From Insulibacter thermoxylanivorax (GTDB lineage: Bacteria; Bacillota; Bacilli; Paenibacillales; DA-C8), in contig NZ_BMAQ01000020.1 of the NCBI RefSeq assembly GCF_015472005.1, positions 1 to 42,136 on the forward strand: DNA of 42,136 nucleotides. The letters are read 5' to 3'. Position 1 is the stretch's first letter. Every line of letters starts with the position of its first letter. Below the pieces are notes generated by a model, which did no database searches, was not told the origin of the DNA, and saw only the letters and a program-made list of their open reading frames with translations. The position numbers were made by a program, and so were the translations under genes. Below are positions 25,481 through 36,817 of this stretch, in pieces.

Positions 25481-25518
25481 AAGAAAAAATCGGACCACAT
25501 CATGTGTCATGTGATCCG
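25481..25518 (-). terminator. Terminator after the Bax-inhibitor gene
   Basis: Minus strand: CGGATCACAT, 8-nt loop, ATGTGGTCCG (one mismatch), then ATTTTTTCTTTT. Confidence 0.8.
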
Positions 25519-25601
25519 ATCCATTCGAGACATCATCCGATATTTTCGATACGTGATATAAATCTTTGCGGCACGATGTGCCTCTGTCCAACAACACTTG
25601 A

Positions 25602-26276
25602 TTATTCGCTGGCGATGATGACCAGCAAACGCAAGATATACAGGAACAGGTTGATGAACGACAGGAACATGCTGAGCACCGCAAGCGGCATCAGATGCTC
25701 CGGAACGCCGTGCTTATACTGGGATACATCGTAAAGGACGAATCCAGAGAAGACCAGCACCCCGAGGATCGTGATCACCAAGTTTGTCGTACCGCCCATG
25801 CCGCCGGTGAACAGCGAGATCAATCCTGCGCCGATCAGCACGATCAGACCGACGAGCAGGATGCCTCTCAGGAAGCTGAAATCGCGCTTCGAATAGTAGG
25901 CATATAAAGTCAGCGCTCCAAATACGACCACCGTCAGCAGTAAAGCTTGAGTGACAATCGCCCCGCCGCCGACAAAGGTGTAATAGGCAACCGCCGGATA
26001 CAACACAACGCCGGTCAGGAAGATGAAGCTGAAGACGAAGGGATAACCGATCGCCTTGCCCCGCCATTGGATGATGAACGCTGCGATCATCATGATGAGC
26101 TGCACAACCGCGAGCGGCATGAACCACTGGATCGGCACCGCCATGCCCACGAGTGTACCGATGAAGCAGAGCAACACGGAGAGCGAGAACGTGCGCATCA
26201 GACGTTGAAAGGAATCCGAGCGCGTCTCCTGTTCAGCCGTTCCTAGATAGGTTGTTTGCGTCTGTTCAACATTCAT
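25602..26276 (-). CDS. Bax inhibitor-1/YccA family membrane protein
   Basis: About 224 aa, seven transmembrane helices (the first begins LMRTFSLSVLLCFIGTLVGM). Bax-inhibitor-1 landmarks are FVFSFIFLTGVVLYPAVAYY and the C-terminal GFVLYDVSQYKHG with Asp in LYD, the pH-sensing acidic residue of B. subtilis YetJ. The YetJ group are pH-dependent calcium leak channels. ATG 26276 (MNVEQTQ) has GGTGGTG upstream; the start at 26288 is less likely. The 51-bp tandem array begins 170 bp upstream. Confidence 0.9.
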   Translation of the reverse strand: MNVEQTQTTYLGTAEQETRSDSFQRLMRTFSLSVLLCFIGTLVGMAVPIQWFMPLAVVQLIMMIAAFIIQWRGKAIGYPFVFSFIFLTGVVLYPAVAYYTFVGGGAIVTQALLLTVVVFGALTLYAYYSKRDFSFLRGILLVGLIVLIGAGLISLFTGGMGGTTNLVITILGVLVFSGFVLYDVSQYKHGVPEHLMPLAVLSMFLSFINLFLYILRLLVIIASE

Positions 26277-26442
26277 TTCATACACCACCTATACAACTGA
26301 GAATAGAATCGTCCCCCCTGGGTACACGACCCCAAGGTACACGATATCTACTAAATTTTATCACAAATACGGAAAAAGAGAACCATTATTTGAACATATT
26401 TTCAAATCTGCGCAAAATGAGCGGAATGATGCGACTATGAAA

Positions 26443-27131
26443 CGATGTCATTTGTCGGCTGCGCTCCGATTTCGTCACCTCGCAGCGTGAGTCAACAGTT
26501 TCTGTCGGTTCGCACTCCGATCTCGCATCCTCGTAGCCTGAATCGACAGTTTCTGTCGACTCACACGCCGATCCTGCCTCAGCACAGTCCGAGTCAACAG
26601 TTTCTGTCGATTCACACGCCGACCTCCTCTCCGTACAGCCTGAATCAACAGTTTCTGTCGATTCACACGCCGACCTCCTCTCCGCACAGCCTGAATCAAC
26701 AGTTTCTGTCGACTCACACGCCGACCTCCTCTCCGTACAGCCTGAATCAACAGTTTCTGTCGACTCACACGCCAATCCTGCCTCAGCACAGTCCGAGTCA
26801 ACAGTTTCTGTCGACTCACACGCCGACCTCCTCTCCGTACAGCCTGAATCAACAATTTCTGTCGACTCGCACGCCGATCCGCCCCCGCTCAGCCTGAGTC
26901 AACAGTTTCTGTCGATTCACACGCCGACCTCCTCTCCGCACAGCCTGAATCAACAGTTTCTGTCGACTCGCACGCCGATCCAGCCGCCGCACAGCATGAG
27001 TCGACAGTTGCTGTCGGTTTGCACGCCGATCCTGCCTCCGTACAGCCTAAATCAACAGTTTCTGTCAGTTCGCACGCCGACCTCCTCTCCGCACAGCCTG
27101 AATCAACAGTTTTTGTCGACTCACGCTCATT
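26443..27131. repeat. Tandem array of 13 units of 51 bp
   Basis: Units begin at 26470, 26521, 26572, 26623, 26674, 26725, 26776, 26827, 26878, 26928, 26979, 27030 and 27081, with a partial unit before. All complete units are 51 bp except the ninth (50 bp). Each has a conserved half (CAACAGTTTCTGTCGA, then CTCACACGCCGA) and a variable half in two main types (CCTCCTCTCCG... and TCCTGCCTCAG...). The core ACAG-TTT-CTGT is a small palindrome. 51 is a multiple of 3, so several frames stay open on both strands; the longest are 150 codons. No start signal or signal peptide supports expression. Confidence 0.93.
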
Positions 27132-27270
27132 CTCAGCCCAACACACATCGATTCGACTTAGCATCCATGCAAGTTCACGCATCATACATACTTCACGCAT
27201 CATACATTCACCGCACGCCAACTCAGCCTCCGCACGCCACCCGCCTTAATGCCTGCCATGATGTACCAAA

Positions 27271-27315
27271 ACAAAACGGCCTGCCCGATCAACAACCGAT
27301 CGGAAACAAGGCCGT
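27271..27315 (-). terminator. Terminator of the purine operon
   Basis: Arms ACGGCCT (27276-27282) and AGGCCGT (27309-27315), with an inner CCGATC/GATCGG pair, followed on the minus strand by TTTTGTTTTGG. It lies about 90 bp after the purD stop. The DNA between is low-complexity CTTC/CATC repeats. Confidence 0.75.
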
Positions 27316-27402
27316 CTTTGCAATCAACTCTTCATCAAGCTCATCATCAAACTCTTCATCAGCACTTCTTCAACTCTTCTCCAAACCTTCCTCTGCCCTT
27401 CC

Positions 27403-28677
27403 TCAACCCTTCATCGCCTGCAAGGCTTTGAGCGCGATGTCCGTGCGGTAATGCTTGCCTTCATAGCGGATCTTCTCGATATCCGCATAGGCGATCTCCC
27501 GGGCTTCCGTGATATCCCGTCCGACGCCCGTGACGCCGAGCAGGCGGCCGCCGTTCGTGACGATCTGCCCGTCTTGGAGCGCCGTGCCGGCATGGAAGAC
27601 GAGGGAGTGCTCGACTTGATCGAGCCCGGTGATCGGTTTGCCCTTCTCGTACGGGCCGGGATAGCCGCCCGAAGCGAGCACAACGCATACCGCCGCCTCA
27701 TCGCTCCACTCGATCTCGACTTCATGCAGCCGTCCTTCTACCGTCGCCAGCAAGATCTCCGCCAGGTCCGACTTCAACCGCGGCAGCACGACCTGCGTCT
27801 CGGGATCGCCGAAACGGCAATTGAACTCGATCGTCTTCGGCTCGCCCTTCTCGCTGATCATCAGTCCCGCATAGAGCACGCCGCGAAACGGCCGCCCCTC
27901 CTGCACCATCGCCCGTGCCGCCGGCTTCAGGATCGTCTCGATCGCCTCATCCACGACGGACTGCGGAATATGCGGCACCGGCGAATAGGTCCCCATACCG
28001 CCTGTATTTGGTCCGCGGTCGCCGTCGTATACCGGCTTATGATCCTGGGACGGTACCATCGGCCGGACCGTCTCGCCATCGACGAAGGCCAGGATCGACA
28101 TCTCTTGTCCGCTCAAATATTCTTCGATGACGACCTTCGATCCCGCTTCGCCGAATACCTTCTCGACCATGATGCCGCACAGCGCCTGTTCCGCTTCCTC
28201 CAGCGTCTGCGCAACGGTGACTCCTTTGCCGGCTGCCAGACCATCCGCTTTGATGACGATCGGCGCCTGCTGCTTGAGCAGATAAGCTCTGGCCGCTTCA
28301 TAGTCGTCAAAGGTCTCATAGGCCGCAGTAGGGATGTTGTATTTTTTCATGAGCTCTTTGGTAAAAACCTTGCTGCCCTCGATGATCGCCGCATCTTTCC
28401 TAGGACCGAACACCTTCAGCCCCTTCTCCTCCAGAACATCGACCAATCCGCCGAAGAGCGGCGCTTCCGGCCCAACCACTACGAGATCAATCTCTTGCTG
28501 CAGCGCAAACTGTGCCAATGCCTCAAATTGCATCTCGCCAATCGGCACACATGCTGCGATCTCTGCTATACCCGCATTGCCCGGCGCGCAGTAGATACGT
28601 TCCACCTGCGGGCTCTTGCTCAGCGCCCAAGCAATCGCATGCTCGCGTCCCCCGCTGCCGACGATTAAGATCCGCAC
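27403..28677 (-). CDS. purD: Phosphoribosylamine-glycine ligase PurD (GARS)
   Basis: 424 aa ATP-grasp ligase that joins glycine to phosphoribosylamine, step 2 of de novo purine synthesis. N-terminal MRILIVGSGGREHAIAWALS is diagnostic. The ATP-grasp core includes PIVIKADGLAAGKGVTVAQT and VVIEEYLSGQEMSILAFVDG. DRGPNTGGMGTYSPVP and EFNCRFGDPETQVVLPRL are the substrate and metal-binding blocks. Full family length. GTG 28677 with AAGGAGG upstream. Last gene of the pur operon. Confidence 0.97.
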   Translation of the reverse strand: MRILIVGSGGREHAIAWALSKSPQVERIYCAPGNAGIAEIAACVPIGEMQFEALAQFALQQEIDLVVVGPEAPLFGGLVDVLEEKGLKVFGPRKDAAIIEGSKVFTKELMKKYNIPTAAYETFDDYEAARAYLLKQQAPIVIKADGLAAGKGVTVAQTLEEAEQALCGIMVEKVFGEAGSKVVIEEYLSGQEMSILAFVDGETVRPMVPSQDHKPVYDGDRGPNTGGMGTYSPVPHIPQSVVDEAIETILKPAARAMVQEGRPFRGVLYAGLMISEKGEPKTIEFNCRFGDPETQVVLPRLKSDLAEILLATVEGRLHEVEIEWSDEAAVCVVLASGGYPGPYEKGKPITGLDQVEHSLVFHAGTALQDGQIVTNGGRLLGVTGVGRDITEAREIAYADIEKIRYEGKHYRTDIALKALQAMKG

Positions 28678-28759
28678 CGTGAGCTGCCTCCTTTGCCTTA
28701 TGGATTGCTTATCCTTAATGGATTCCTAGTCCTTGATTAATTCCTTGTTATTCTATATA

Positions 28760-30310
28760 TCAATGTTTAAAATGTCGGACTCCCGTAAAGACCATCGCGA
28801 TGCCGTGCTTGTTCGCCGCATCGATCGAATCTTGGTCCTTGATCGAGCCGCCCGGCTGGATGATCGCCGTGATCCCGGCCTTGGCCGCCAGCTCCACCGT
28901 GTCGCTCATCGGGAAGAAAGCATCCGATGCCAGCACGCTGCCGCGCGCCTTCTCACCGGCTTGGTTGATGGCGATGCCCGCCGCACCGACGCGGTTCATC
29001 TGCCCGGCGCCGACACCGATCGTCATATTGTCTTTCACCAGCACGATGGCATTGGATTTGACGTGCTTGACGACTTTCCATCCAAACAAGAGCTGCTTCA
29101 GCTCTTCTTCAGACGGCGCCCGTTCCGTTACCACCTGCAGCGAATCCGGATCGAGCTGCAGATGATCGTTATCCTGCACGAGCATGCCGCCTTCGATCGA
29201 GGTGATATTGTGATAGCTCGCCGCTGCATGTTCCGCCGTGAACACATCGCCCAGGCGGAGCAAGCGGATATTCTTCTTCTGAGTCAGGATCTCCAGCGCT
29301 TCATCCGTGAAACTCGGAGCGATCACGATCTCCAAGAAAATCTCATGCATCCGCTTCGCCGTCTCCCCGTCGATCTCCCGGTTCGCCGCGATGATGCCGC
29401 CGAAGATCGAGACGGGATCGGCTTCATAAGCCTTCTCATAAGCCTCAAGGATCGTGCTGCCGATGCCGACGCCGCATGGGTTCATATGCTTCACGGCAAC
29501 CACGGCAGGCTCTTGGAATTCCTTGACGATCTGCAGAGCCGCGTTGGCGTCATTGATGTTGTTGTAGGACAGCTCCTTGCCGTGCAGCTGCTCCGCCGTC
29601 GTGATATTGCCGGCCTCAGCCAGCGGTTTGCGATAGAAGGCCGCCTTCTGATGCGGATTCTCGCCGTAGCGAAGTTCTTGCACTTTCTCATAAGTTACGG
29701 TGTATTTCTCAGGGAATGCCTCCCCGACCTGTCGGGTCAAATAATCCGCAATCAGCGCGTCATAAGCCGCGGTATGACGGAATACTTTCGCAGCCAGGCG
29801 CTTGCGCGTCTCCAAAGTCGTATCCCCGGACTGCTTGATCTCCGCCAGCACGGTCTCATAATCCGCCGCATCCACGACGACAGTCACATAGGCATGATTC
29901 TTAGCCGCCGAACGCAGCATCGTCGGCCCGCCGATATCGATGTTCTCGATCGCATCCTCATAGGTGACATCGGGTTTGGCAATCGTCTCCGCAAAGGGAT
30001 AGAGATTAGCCACCACCATGTCGATATACCCCAGATTCAATTCCTGCAGCTGCTGCTGATGCTCGCTGTTATCGCGCACTGCCAGCAGGCCGCTGTGCAC
30101 TGCAGGATGTAAGGTTTTGACCCGGCCGTCGAGGATCTCCGGGAAACCCGTTACTTCACTGATGCCGATCACTGGGATGCCGTTTTGCTCGAGCAGCCTT
30201 TTCGTCCCCCCGGTCGAGATGATCTCGATGCCGGCCTTAGCCAGCCCTGCGGCAAATTCCACGATGCCCGTTTTGTCAGACACGCTGATTAACGCTCTTG
30301 AGATAGCCAC
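28760..30310 (-). CDS. purH: Bifunctional AICAR transformylase/IMP cyclohydrolase PurH
   Basis: 516 aa, catalyses the last two steps to IMP. The N-terminal MGS-like cyclohydrolase domain (about 1-190) starts [20 protein letters not shown] and has ISTGGT and [20 protein letters not shown]. The C-terminal transformylase domain includes [25 protein letters not shown] (catalytic Lys/His region) and the ending [20 protein letters not shown]. The start is GTG 30310 with AAGGAGG upstream. It is preceded by purN and followed by purD after 82 bp, the standard order. Confidence 0.97.
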   Translation of the reverse strand: MAISRALISVSDKTGIVEFAAGLAKAGIEIISTGGTKRLLEQNGIPVIGISEVTGFPEILDGRVKTLHPAVHSGLLAVRDNSEHQQQLQELNLGYIDMVVANLYPFAETIAKPDVTYEDAIENIDIGGPTMLRSAAKNHAYVTVVVDAADYETVLAEIKQSGDTTLETRKRLAAKVFRHTAAYDALIADYLTRQVGEAFPEKYTVTYEKVQELRYGENPHQKAAFYRKPLAEAGNITTAEQLHGKELSYNNINDANAALQIVKEFQEPAVVAVKHMNPCGVGIGSTILEAYEKAYEADPVSIFGGIIAANREIDGETAKRMHEIFLEIVIAPSFTDEALEILTQKKNIRLLRLGDVFTAEHAAASYHNITSIEGGMLVQDNDHLQLDPDSLQVVTERAPSEEELKQLLFGWKVVKHVKSNAIVLVKDNMTIGVGAGQMNRVGAAGIAINQAGEKARGSVLASDAFFPMSDTVELAAKAGITAIIQPGGSIKDQDSIDAANKHGIAMVFTGVRHFKH

Positions 30311-30377
30311 GAATCCTGTTCCTCCTTGGTTTCTTTATTGTATATAGTGACAACTGATCTTCTTTATCTCCAATATT

Positions 30378-30992
30378 TTACGATAATCCATCGATCAACA
30401 CACGCCGTCCATCCAATCGCACACGCCCTTCACAGATCCACTGGATCACCTTGGGATAGAGGGCGTGCTCCGCCGCATGGATCTTCTCAGCCAGCGTCTC
30501 CAGCGTATCCTGCGGTTCGATCGACACGGGGACCTGAGCGATGATCGGTCCCGTATCCATCCCGTCGTCGACATAATGCACCGTCACGCCCGTCACTTTC
30601 ACGCCGTAGCGATAGGCATCACCGATGCCTTCCACCCCCGGGAAACTCGGCAGAAGCGAAGGATGGATGTTGATGATCCTGCCTTCATACGGCTCGAGCA
30701 ACACCCGGGTGATCAGCCGCATATAGCCGGCGAGTACGATCAGATCGATCCGATGTTCTTCCAGCACCTGAACGAGCATCGCCTCATAGGCCTCGCGGGA
30801 GGGATAATCCTTCGGCCGGAAGGTGAAGGCCTTCACGCCTGCCTGCTCCGCCCGCTCAACCACCTTCGCCTGCGGCTTATCGCAGACGAGCAGGGCAATC
30901 TCCGCATCGATCTCGCCGCGGCGCTGAGCATCGACGATCGCCTGAAAATTCGACCCGCTCCCTGAGGCGAATATGGCGATGCGCTTCCTCAT
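30378..30992 (-). CDS. purN: Phosphoribosylglycinamide formyltransferase PurN
   Basis: 204 aa GAR transformylase using 10-formyl-THF. [18 protein letters not shown] opens the protein. The catalytic Asn/His/Asp are visible in the segment [11 protein letters not shown] and in [20 protein letters not shown]. Start ATG overlaps the purM stop (ATGA). Full length for the family. Confidence 0.96.
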   Translation of the reverse strand: MRKRIAIFASGSGSNFQAIVDAQRRGEIDAEIALLVCDKPQAKVVERAEQAGVKAFTFRPKDYPSREAYEAMLVQVLEEHRIDLIVLAGYMRLITRVLLEPYEGRIINIHPSLLPSFPGVEGIGDAYRYGVKVTGVTVHYVDDGMDTGPIIAQVPVSIEPQDTLETLAEKIHAAEHALYPKVIQWICEGRVRLDGRRVLIDGLS

Positions 30993-32044
30993 GCGATCTC
31001 CGCTCCCTTGAATCTCACCTTGCGTTCGCCGGGGATGACCGTGCCGATCCGGTACGCCGCTTCACCCAATTCCTGCGCCAGCTGCAGCGTCTGCTCCGCT
31101 TCCTCTTCCGGCACGATCAACACCATGCCGATGCCCATATTGAAGGTCGTGAACATATCGCGGCCGCTGATCCTGCCGACTTCCTGCAGATGTTTGAAGA
31201 TCGGCAGGATCGGCCATGAGACGTAATCAATCTCGACATCCACATCAGCCGGCAGGATGCGCGGGATATTCTCGATGAAACCGCCGCCGGTAATATGGGA
31301 CATGCCCTTCAGCGTCACTTGTTCCTTAAGTGCCAGGATCGTCTTCACGTAGATCCTCGTCGGCTCGAGCAGGACCTCACCCAGCGTCTTGCCGCTGTCA
31401 CCGCCTGCCTCCGGCACCACATCCGTCAATTGATAGCCCTGCTGTTCGAGAAGCAGCCTGCGCACCAAGGAGAAGCCGTTGCTGTGCACGCCGCTGGAAG
31501 CCAGGCCGATCACGGCATCGCCCGGGCAGATGCTGCGGCCGTCGATCAGCTTCTTCTTATCGACGATGCCTACGGCGAATCCGGCGATATCATATTCATC
31601 CTCGCCGTACATCCCCGGCATCTCCGCCGTCTCGCCGCCGATCAAGGCACAGCCCGCTTGTACGCAGCCCTCTGCGATGCCGGCCACGATCGCCTCGATC
31701 TTCTCCGGCACCACCTTGCCGCATGCAAGATAATCGAGGAAGAACAGCGGCTCCGCTCCTTGCACGACGATGTCATTGACGCACATGGCGACGGCATCGA
31801 TGCCGATCGTGTCGTGTTTGTCCATCATGAAGGCCAGCATCAGCTTCGTGCCGACCCCGTCGGTACCCGAGACAAGCACGGGCTCCTCATAGCGCTTCAG
31901 ATCCAGGTCGAACAGTGCGCCGAAGCCGCCCAGATCCGTCAGCACCTCCGACCGGAAGGTGCGCTTGACATGCTTCTTCATTCGCTCGACGGCCTCATTG
32001 CCCGCGGCGATATCGACCCCGGCTTGTTTATATGCATCGGACAT
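30989..32044 (-). CDS. purM: AIR synthetase PurM
   Basis: About 351 aa phosphoribosylformylglycinamidine cyclo-ligase. Starts [20 protein letters not shown]; the ATP/substrate motif is [12 protein letters not shown], then [20 protein letters not shown] and [18 protein letters not shown] 32044 is preferred to 32065 because AGGAGAGG lies 8 nt before it. It overlaps purN by 4 bp. Confidence 0.97.
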   Translation of the reverse strand: MSDAYKQAGVDIAAGNEAVERMKKHVKRTFRSEVLTDLGGFGALFDLDLKRYEEPVLVSGTDGVGTKLMLAFMMDKHDTIGIDAVAMCVNDIVVQGAEPLFFLDYLACGKVVPEKIEAIVAGIAEGCVQAGCALIGGETAEMPGMYGEDEYDIAGFAVGIVDKKKLIDGRSICPGDAVIGLASSGVHSNGFSLVRRLLLEQQGYQLTDVVPEAGGDSGKTLGEVLLEPTRIYVKTILALKEQVTLKGMSHITGGGFIENIPRILPADVDVEIDYVSWPILPIFKHLQEVGRISGRDMFTTFNMGIGMVLIVPEEEAEQTLQLAQELGEAAYRIGTVIPGERKVRFKGAEIA

Positions 32045-32130
32045 CGGTGATCCCTCTCCTAACATCGATATAATCTAGTCTCTATAGTTCTAGTTCCTCT
32101 GTTCCCCCGCCTGAACGGTCACGTCAGCCC

Positions 32131-33816
32131 TTACACCTTCGCATAATCGGAACGGGGGCTCATGAACTGCAGCTCAGAAGATGTTCCGCCCAGGACTTCG
32201 TTTCCGTCCTTCATCCCTGCTCGCTCATCTTCATGAATCCCGTACAATCGGGTCGGATAGTTGTTGTCAAAACATGCCGTGCACAGCCCGCGGTTGTACT
32301 CGCTGCCGTCGCCGCGGCCGATCGACTCAAGCAAGCCCTCATGGCTGAGAAAATACAGCGAATCCGCATTGATCGCCTGTCGAATCTGCTCCACGGATTT
32401 CTGCGCAGCGATCAGATCCTTCCGCGTAGGCGTATCGATGCCGTAGAAACACGGATTCTGAAAAGGCGGCGACGAGATCCGCACATGCACTTCCTTCGCT
32501 CCTGCTTCCCGCAGCAGATTGACGATGCGAAGCGACGTTGTACCGCGCACGATGGAGTCATCGATCATGACGACCCGTTTGCCTTCGACGACTTTGCGCA
32601 CAGCGCTCAGCTTCATCTTCACACCCTGTTCGCGAAGCGCCTGGCTCGGCTGGATGAAGGTGCGGCCCATGTAGCGGTTCTTGATCAGCCCGATCTCATA
32701 CGGGATGCCCGTCTTTTCCGCATAGCCGATCGCCGCCGAGATGCTCGAATCCGGAACGCCCGTCACGACATCCGCATCGACGAAGGACTCCATCGCCAGC
32801 CGGCGTCCCATCCGCTTGCGCGCCATGTGGATATTCACAGCATCGATATCCGAATCGGGCCGTGCGAAGTAGATGTATTCCATCGCACAGATGGCGCGCC
32901 GCTTCGGTTCCGTGAACCGCCCTGCACGCAGCTTCCCGCTGCCGAGTTCAAGGACGAGCAGCTCGCCCGGCTCGATATCCCGCACATACTCCGCGCCGAT
33001 CGCATCGAAGGCGCAGGTTTCCGACGCGAACACATATGCATCGCCGAGCTTGCCCAATACGAAGGGACGCAGGCCGTGCGGATCCTTGGCCGCGATCAGC
33101 TTCGTGCGCGTCAGGAAGAGGAAGGCATAAGCGCCGTCGACCTGGTGAAGCGCCTCTTTGACCGCATCCACGATATCGTCATGGGAAGAACGGGCGATGA
33201 GATGGGCGAGCACCTCCGTATCCCCCGTCGTCTGGAAGATCGAACCCGCACGCTCCAGGCGATCCCGAAGTTCCTTTGCATTCACGAGGCTCCCGTTCGC
33301 AGCGATCGCCAGATCCCCTTCCCGATACTTGAACACCAAGGGCTGGGCATTCGCCATCTTGATCTCAGCAGAAGATTTTTCGCTGGACGGCGCATAGCGG
33401 ACGTGCGCGATGCCCATCGTCCCGCGCAGTCCGCTCATGATCTTGCCGTCGAAGATTTCCTTCACCAATCCCAAATCGCGATGATAATGAAACTGCTCAC
33501 CGTCGGAGATACAGATGCCTGCACTTTCCTGACCGCGGTGCTGCAGGGCATGGAGGCCGTAGTAAGCCAAGTGTGCCGCATCGGGATGACCGAACACCCC
33601 GAATACGCCGCACTCTTCCCCCAATTTGTCGAAGACCTGGTCGTGTTTGCTCACGAGACCTTCGTTGTAATAATCCCCGGACCAGATCTTCCCTGTCCGA
33701 AGGGATTCATCCCGCTCACAGCGCATCGCGCAGAGCCCCTGCGTAACGGCGGGAACCGGGAATCCCCGGTTCGCAGCGCCGGCCCCGCGGCTCACATGCT
33801 TCATCTCATCATGCAT
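32131..33816 (-). CDS. purF: Amidophosphoribosyltransferase PurF
   Basis: About 561 aa, first committed enzyme of purine synthesis (PRPP to phosphoribosylamine). The catalytic Cys of the Ntn glutaminase domain is in [11 protein letters not shown], about 68 residues in, so the propeptide is much longer than the 10-20 residues usual in Bacilli. The PRTase domain has [21 protein letters not shown]-terminal Cys residues (GLCTACF) fit the Fe-S type. ATG 33816 has GGAAGG upstream and lies within the end of purL; starts at 33726 or nearer the Cys are also possible and would give a normal propeptide. Confidence 0.95.
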   Translation of the reverse strand: MHDEMKHVSRGAGAANRGFPVPAVTQGLCAMRCERDESLRTGKIWSGDYYNEGLVSKHDQVFDKLGEECGVFGVFGHPDAAHLAYYGLHALQHRGQESAGICISDGEQFHYHRDLGLVKEIFDGKIMSGLRGTMGIAHVRYAPSSEKSSAEIKMANAQPLVFKYREGDLAIAANGSLVNAKELRDRLERAGSIFQTTGDTEVLAHLIARSSHDDIVDAVKEALHQVDGAYAFLFLTRTKLIAAKDPHGLRPFVLGKLGDAYVFASETCAFDAIGAEYVRDIEPGELLVLELGSGKLRAGRFTEPKRRAICAMEYIYFARPDSDIDAVNIHMARKRMGRRLAMESFVDADVVTGVPDSSISAAIGYAEKTGIPYEIGLIKNRYMGRTFIQPSQALREQGVKMKLSAVRKVVEGKRVVMIDDSIVRGTTSLRIVNLLREAGAKEVHVRISSPPFQNPCFYGIDTPTRKDLIAAQKSVEQIRQAINADSLYFLSHEGLLESIGRGDGSEYNRGLCTACFDNNYPTRLYGIHEDERAGMKDGNEVLGGTSSELQFMSPRSDYAKV

Positions 33817-36044
33817 GGGATCGCATCCTTCCATACTTGTGCCAGTCGGTCGACTGGAAGTTCCAAACCTTGCCCGCCGTTGATCCGAATCGACAGATCG
33901 CTGCCGCCTACCGTGCCGATGCGCTTCACCGGTACGCCGGCCGCCGCGATCGTCCGCTCCAGTTCCTCCGCCTGCTCCGGCTTGGCCGTCAGCAGGATGC
34001 GGGACTGGCTCTCGCTGAACAGTGCGATATCATGACGCAGCTCCGTCTCGATCTCCACCGCAGCGCCGATGCCGCCGCTGATGCAGCTTTCCGCAAGGGC
34101 AACGGCCAGGCCGCCTTCCGACAGATCATGCGCCGAAGCGACGAGACCGGACTGGATCGCACGCAGCACCGCTTCTTGCAGCCGCTTCTCCGCCGCAAGG
34201 TCGATCTGCGGCGGTCGCCCTTCCGTGACGCCATGGATGACGTATTGGAATTCGCTGCCGCCGAGCTCTGCCTTCGTCTCGCCGAGCAGGAAGATCACGT
34301 CGCCTTCGGATTTGAAGGCCTGTGTCGTGATATGATCCAGATCATGCACGAGACCGACCATGCCGATCACCGGCGTCGGGTAGATCGGGCCTTTCTCGCT
34401 TTCATTGTAGAGGCTGACATTGCCGCCGATGACCGGTGTTGCGAAGGTCTCGCAGGCCTCCGAGATGCCGTCCACCGCTTTCTCCAGCTGCCAGAACACC
34501 TCCGGCTTCTCCGGACTTCCGAAGTTCAGGTTGTCCGTCACCGCCAGCGGCTCTGCACCGGAACAGACGACATTGCGCGCCGCTTCGGCCACGGCGATCT
34601 TGCCCCCGACTTCCGGATCGAGGTAGACATAGCGGCCGTTGCAGTCCGTCGTCATGGCGATCGCCTTGCGCGTCCCCGGCACCCTGACCACTCCTGCATC
34701 GGACCCCGGCGCCACCATCGTCTCATTGCGCGCCATATAGTCGTATTGCTGATAGACCCATTCCTTGCTTGCGATATTCGGGGAAGCCAGCAGTTTCAGC
34801 AAAGCATCCCCCAGATCCTTCACTTCCGGATACCTTGTCGTATCTACGGAACCGTTCTTCACGTAATATTCCGGAATGCGCGACGGCTTGTGATAGACCG
34901 GGCACTCGTCGACCAGCGCCGATACCGGCATATCGCCGGCCGCTTCGCCGTCCTTGATGAGGCGCAGGCGGCCGTCATCGGTCACACGACCGACCTTCAC
35001 GCAAGGCACGCCCCAGCGCGCGAAGATCTCCTTCGCCTGCTCCTCCTTATCCGGCTCAACGACGAACAGCATGCGCTCCTGGGATTCGGACAACATCATC
35101 TCATAGGCGGTCATGCCCTCTTCCCGCTGCGGCACCGCATCCAAGTTCAGTTCCATGCCGTTGCCCGCCTTGCTCGCCATCTCCGCACTCGAGCAGGTGA
35201 GTCCCGCCGCCCCCATGTCCTGGATGCCGATGACGATCCCGGATTCGATCAGTTCCAGACAAGCTTCCATCACGAGCTTCTCCATGAAGGGATCGCCGAC
35301 TTGTACGGATGGCGGCTCGACCTTCGCATCCTCCGTCAGTTCCTCCGATGCGAAGGTCGCCCCATGGATGCCGTCGCGGCCCGTTGGCGGACCAACATAG
35401 AAGACCGGGTTGCCGACGCCTTGCGCCACGCCCCGCTGGATCTTGTCGTGCTCCACAAGCCCGACGCACATCGCATTGACCAGCGGATTGCCCTCATAGC
35501 TCTCATCGAACATCACTTCGCCGCCGACGGTCGGAACGCCGATGGTGTTGCCGTAGCCTGCGATGCCCGCTGTCACATTCTCGAAGAGATATTTCACCCG
35601 TTCATTGTCCAATCTGCCGAAGCGCAGTGAGTTCAGCATCGCGATCGGCCGCGCGCCCATCGAGAAGATATCGCGGATGATGCCGCCGACGCCCGTAGCC
35701 GCTCCTTGATAAGGCTCTACTGCCGAAGGGTGGTTATGGCTCTCCAGCTTGAAACAGATCGCCAGGTTGTCGCCGATATCCACGATGCCCGCGCCCTCCC
35801 CGGGACCGATGAGCACCCGCGGTCCCTTCGTCGGGAAACGGCGAAGCAGGGGTTTGGAGTTTTTGTACGAGCAGTGCTCTGACCACATGACGCTGAATAC
35901 GCCGATCTCCGTGTAGTTGGGCTTGCGGCCGAGGAATTTGCAGACGAGCGCATATTCCTCATCGGTGACGCCCATCTGTCTGTACAGCTTCTGTTCCGCG
36001 ATCTGTTCAACGGTTGGCTCTTTACCCGATCCTTGTTGTGCCAT
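33801..36044 (-). CDS. purL: FGAM synthase subunit PurL
   Basis: 747 aa, small (Bacilli-type) PurL that works with PurQ and PurS to form FGAM. Landmarks are [20 protein letters not shown], the ATP site [20 protein letters not shown] with [20 protein letters not shown], and [20 protein letters not shown]. The second half has [17 protein letters not shown]-type and [15 protein letters not shown] blocks. It overlaps purQ by 23 bp and purF by 16 bp. Confidence 0.97.
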   Translation of the reverse strand: MAQQGSGKEPTVEQIAEQKLYRQMGVTDEEYALVCKFLGRKPNYTEIGVFSVMWSEHCSYKNSKPLLRRFPTKGPRVLIGPGEGAGIVDIGDNLAICFKLESHNHPSAVEPYQGAATGVGGIIRDIFSMGARPIAMLNSLRFGRLDNERVKYLFENVTAGIAGYGNTIGVPTVGGEVMFDESYEGNPLVNAMCVGLVEHDKIQRGVAQGVGNPVFYVGPPTGRDGIHGATFASEELTEDAKVEPPSVQVGDPFMEKLVMEACLELIESGIVIGIQDMGAAGLTCSSAEMASKAGNGMELNLDAVPQREEGMTAYEMMLSESQERMLFVVEPDKEEQAKEIFARWGVPCVKVGRVTDDGRLRLIKDGEAAGDMPVSALVDECPVYHKPSRIPEYYVKNGSVDTTRYPEVKDLGDALLKLLASPNIASKEWVYQQYDYMARNETMVAPGSDAGVVRVPGTRKAIAMTTDCNGRYVYLDPEVGGKIAVAEAARNVVCSGAEPLAVTDNLNFGSPEKPEVFWQLEKAVDGISEACETFATPVIGGNVSLYNESEKGPIYPTPVIGMVGLVHDLDHITTQAFKSEGDVIFLLGETKAELGGSEFQYVIHGVTEGRPPQIDLAAEKRLQEAVLRAIQSGLVASAHDLSEGGLAVALAESCISGGIGAAVEIETELRHDIALFSESQSRILLTAKPEQAEELERTIAAAGVPVKRIGTVGGSDLSIRINGGQGLELPVDRLAQVWKDAIPCMMR

Positions 36045-36714
36045 GATTCTCCCTCCAAGCTTTTAATACGGACGTGAATACCCTCTTGCCGTCTCCCGAT
36101 CCTAGCAGCTGATCGATCGCCCGCTCCGGATGCGGCATCATGCCGAGCACATTGCCCTGTTCATTGCAGATGCCCGCGATCTCATCCAAGGAACCGTTCG
36201 GGTTCTCACCCGCATAGCGAAACACGATCTGTCCCTTCTCCTTGAGCTTCGCCAAGACTGCATCATCACAATAGTAATTGCCAAAACGATGCGCGATCGG
36301 AAGCTGAATCACTTCGCCGGCTTCATACTCGCTGGTATATGACGTGCGATTGTTCTCCACGCGCAGGCTGACCAGCTGACAGCGGAACTTCAGGGATTCG
36401 TTGGGAAGCATCACGCCCGGCAGCAAGCCGCTCTCCAGCAGGATCTGAAACCCGTTGCCGATCCCGAGCACATAACGGCCTGCTTCCGCCGCCTTCCGCA
36501 CCTCTTCCATCACCCGCATCCGGCTTGCAATCGCTCCCGGACGCAGGGCATCCCCGTACGAAGCCCCGCCTGGAAGGATGATCGTATCGTACTTGGACAG
36601 ATCCTCCGCCGTATAAGGGACATATGCTGCCTGCTGTTGAAGCACTTCTTCGACAGCCTTGTAACTCTCGATATCACCAGTGGAGCCTGGAAATACTAGA
36701 ACTGCAACCTTCAT
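36022..36714 (-). CDS. purQ: FGAM synthase glutaminase subunit PurQ
   Basis: About 230 aa class I glutamine amidotransferase supplying ammonia to Pur[21 protein letters not shown] is typical; the oxyanion region is [20 protein letters not shown]. The catalytic nucleophile is normally Cys in GxCNGFQ; here the segment reads [13 protein letters not shown], with Gly in the nucleophile position. If the base call is right this subunit cannot use glutamine. His/Glu of the triad survive in [13 protein letters not shown] 36714 follows AAGGTCG. Confidence 0.92.
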   Translation of the reverse strand: MKVAVLVFPGSTGDIESYKAVEEVLQQQAAYVPYTAEDLSKYDTIILPGGASYGDALRPGAIASRMRVMEEVRKAAEAGRYVLGIGNGFQILLESGLLPGVMLPNESLKFRCQLVSLRVENNRTSYTSEYEAGEVIQLPIAHRFGNYYCDDAVLAKLKEKGQIVFRYAGENPNGSLDEIAGICNEQGNVLGMMPHPERAIDQLLGSGDGKRVFTSVLKAWRENHGTTRIG

Positions 36715-36817
36715 GAGGCACACGACCTTCCCTTCATAGGTTCATTCACATTTCCCTCGATGTCGATTCAAACAACCTTTAGAACAACCTTTAGATCACC
36801 CTTAGATCCTGGCCCAA

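Noticed and set aside
26443-27131. CRISPR array
   Set aside because: The 'spacers' are themselves repeated in two types, the period is 51 bp with gradual divergence, and no cas gene is near. It is a minisatellite.
26386-27451. Long repetitive ORFs on both strands of the tandem array
   Set aside because: Open only because the unit is 17 codons long; no ribosome binding site, and the 50-bp unit breaks the frame.
32233-34035. 600-codon plus-strand ORF and similar long frames opposite the pur genes
   Set aside because: Shadow frames of GC-rich purF/purL; His/Arg-rich composition, no domain, and purF and purL are unambiguous.
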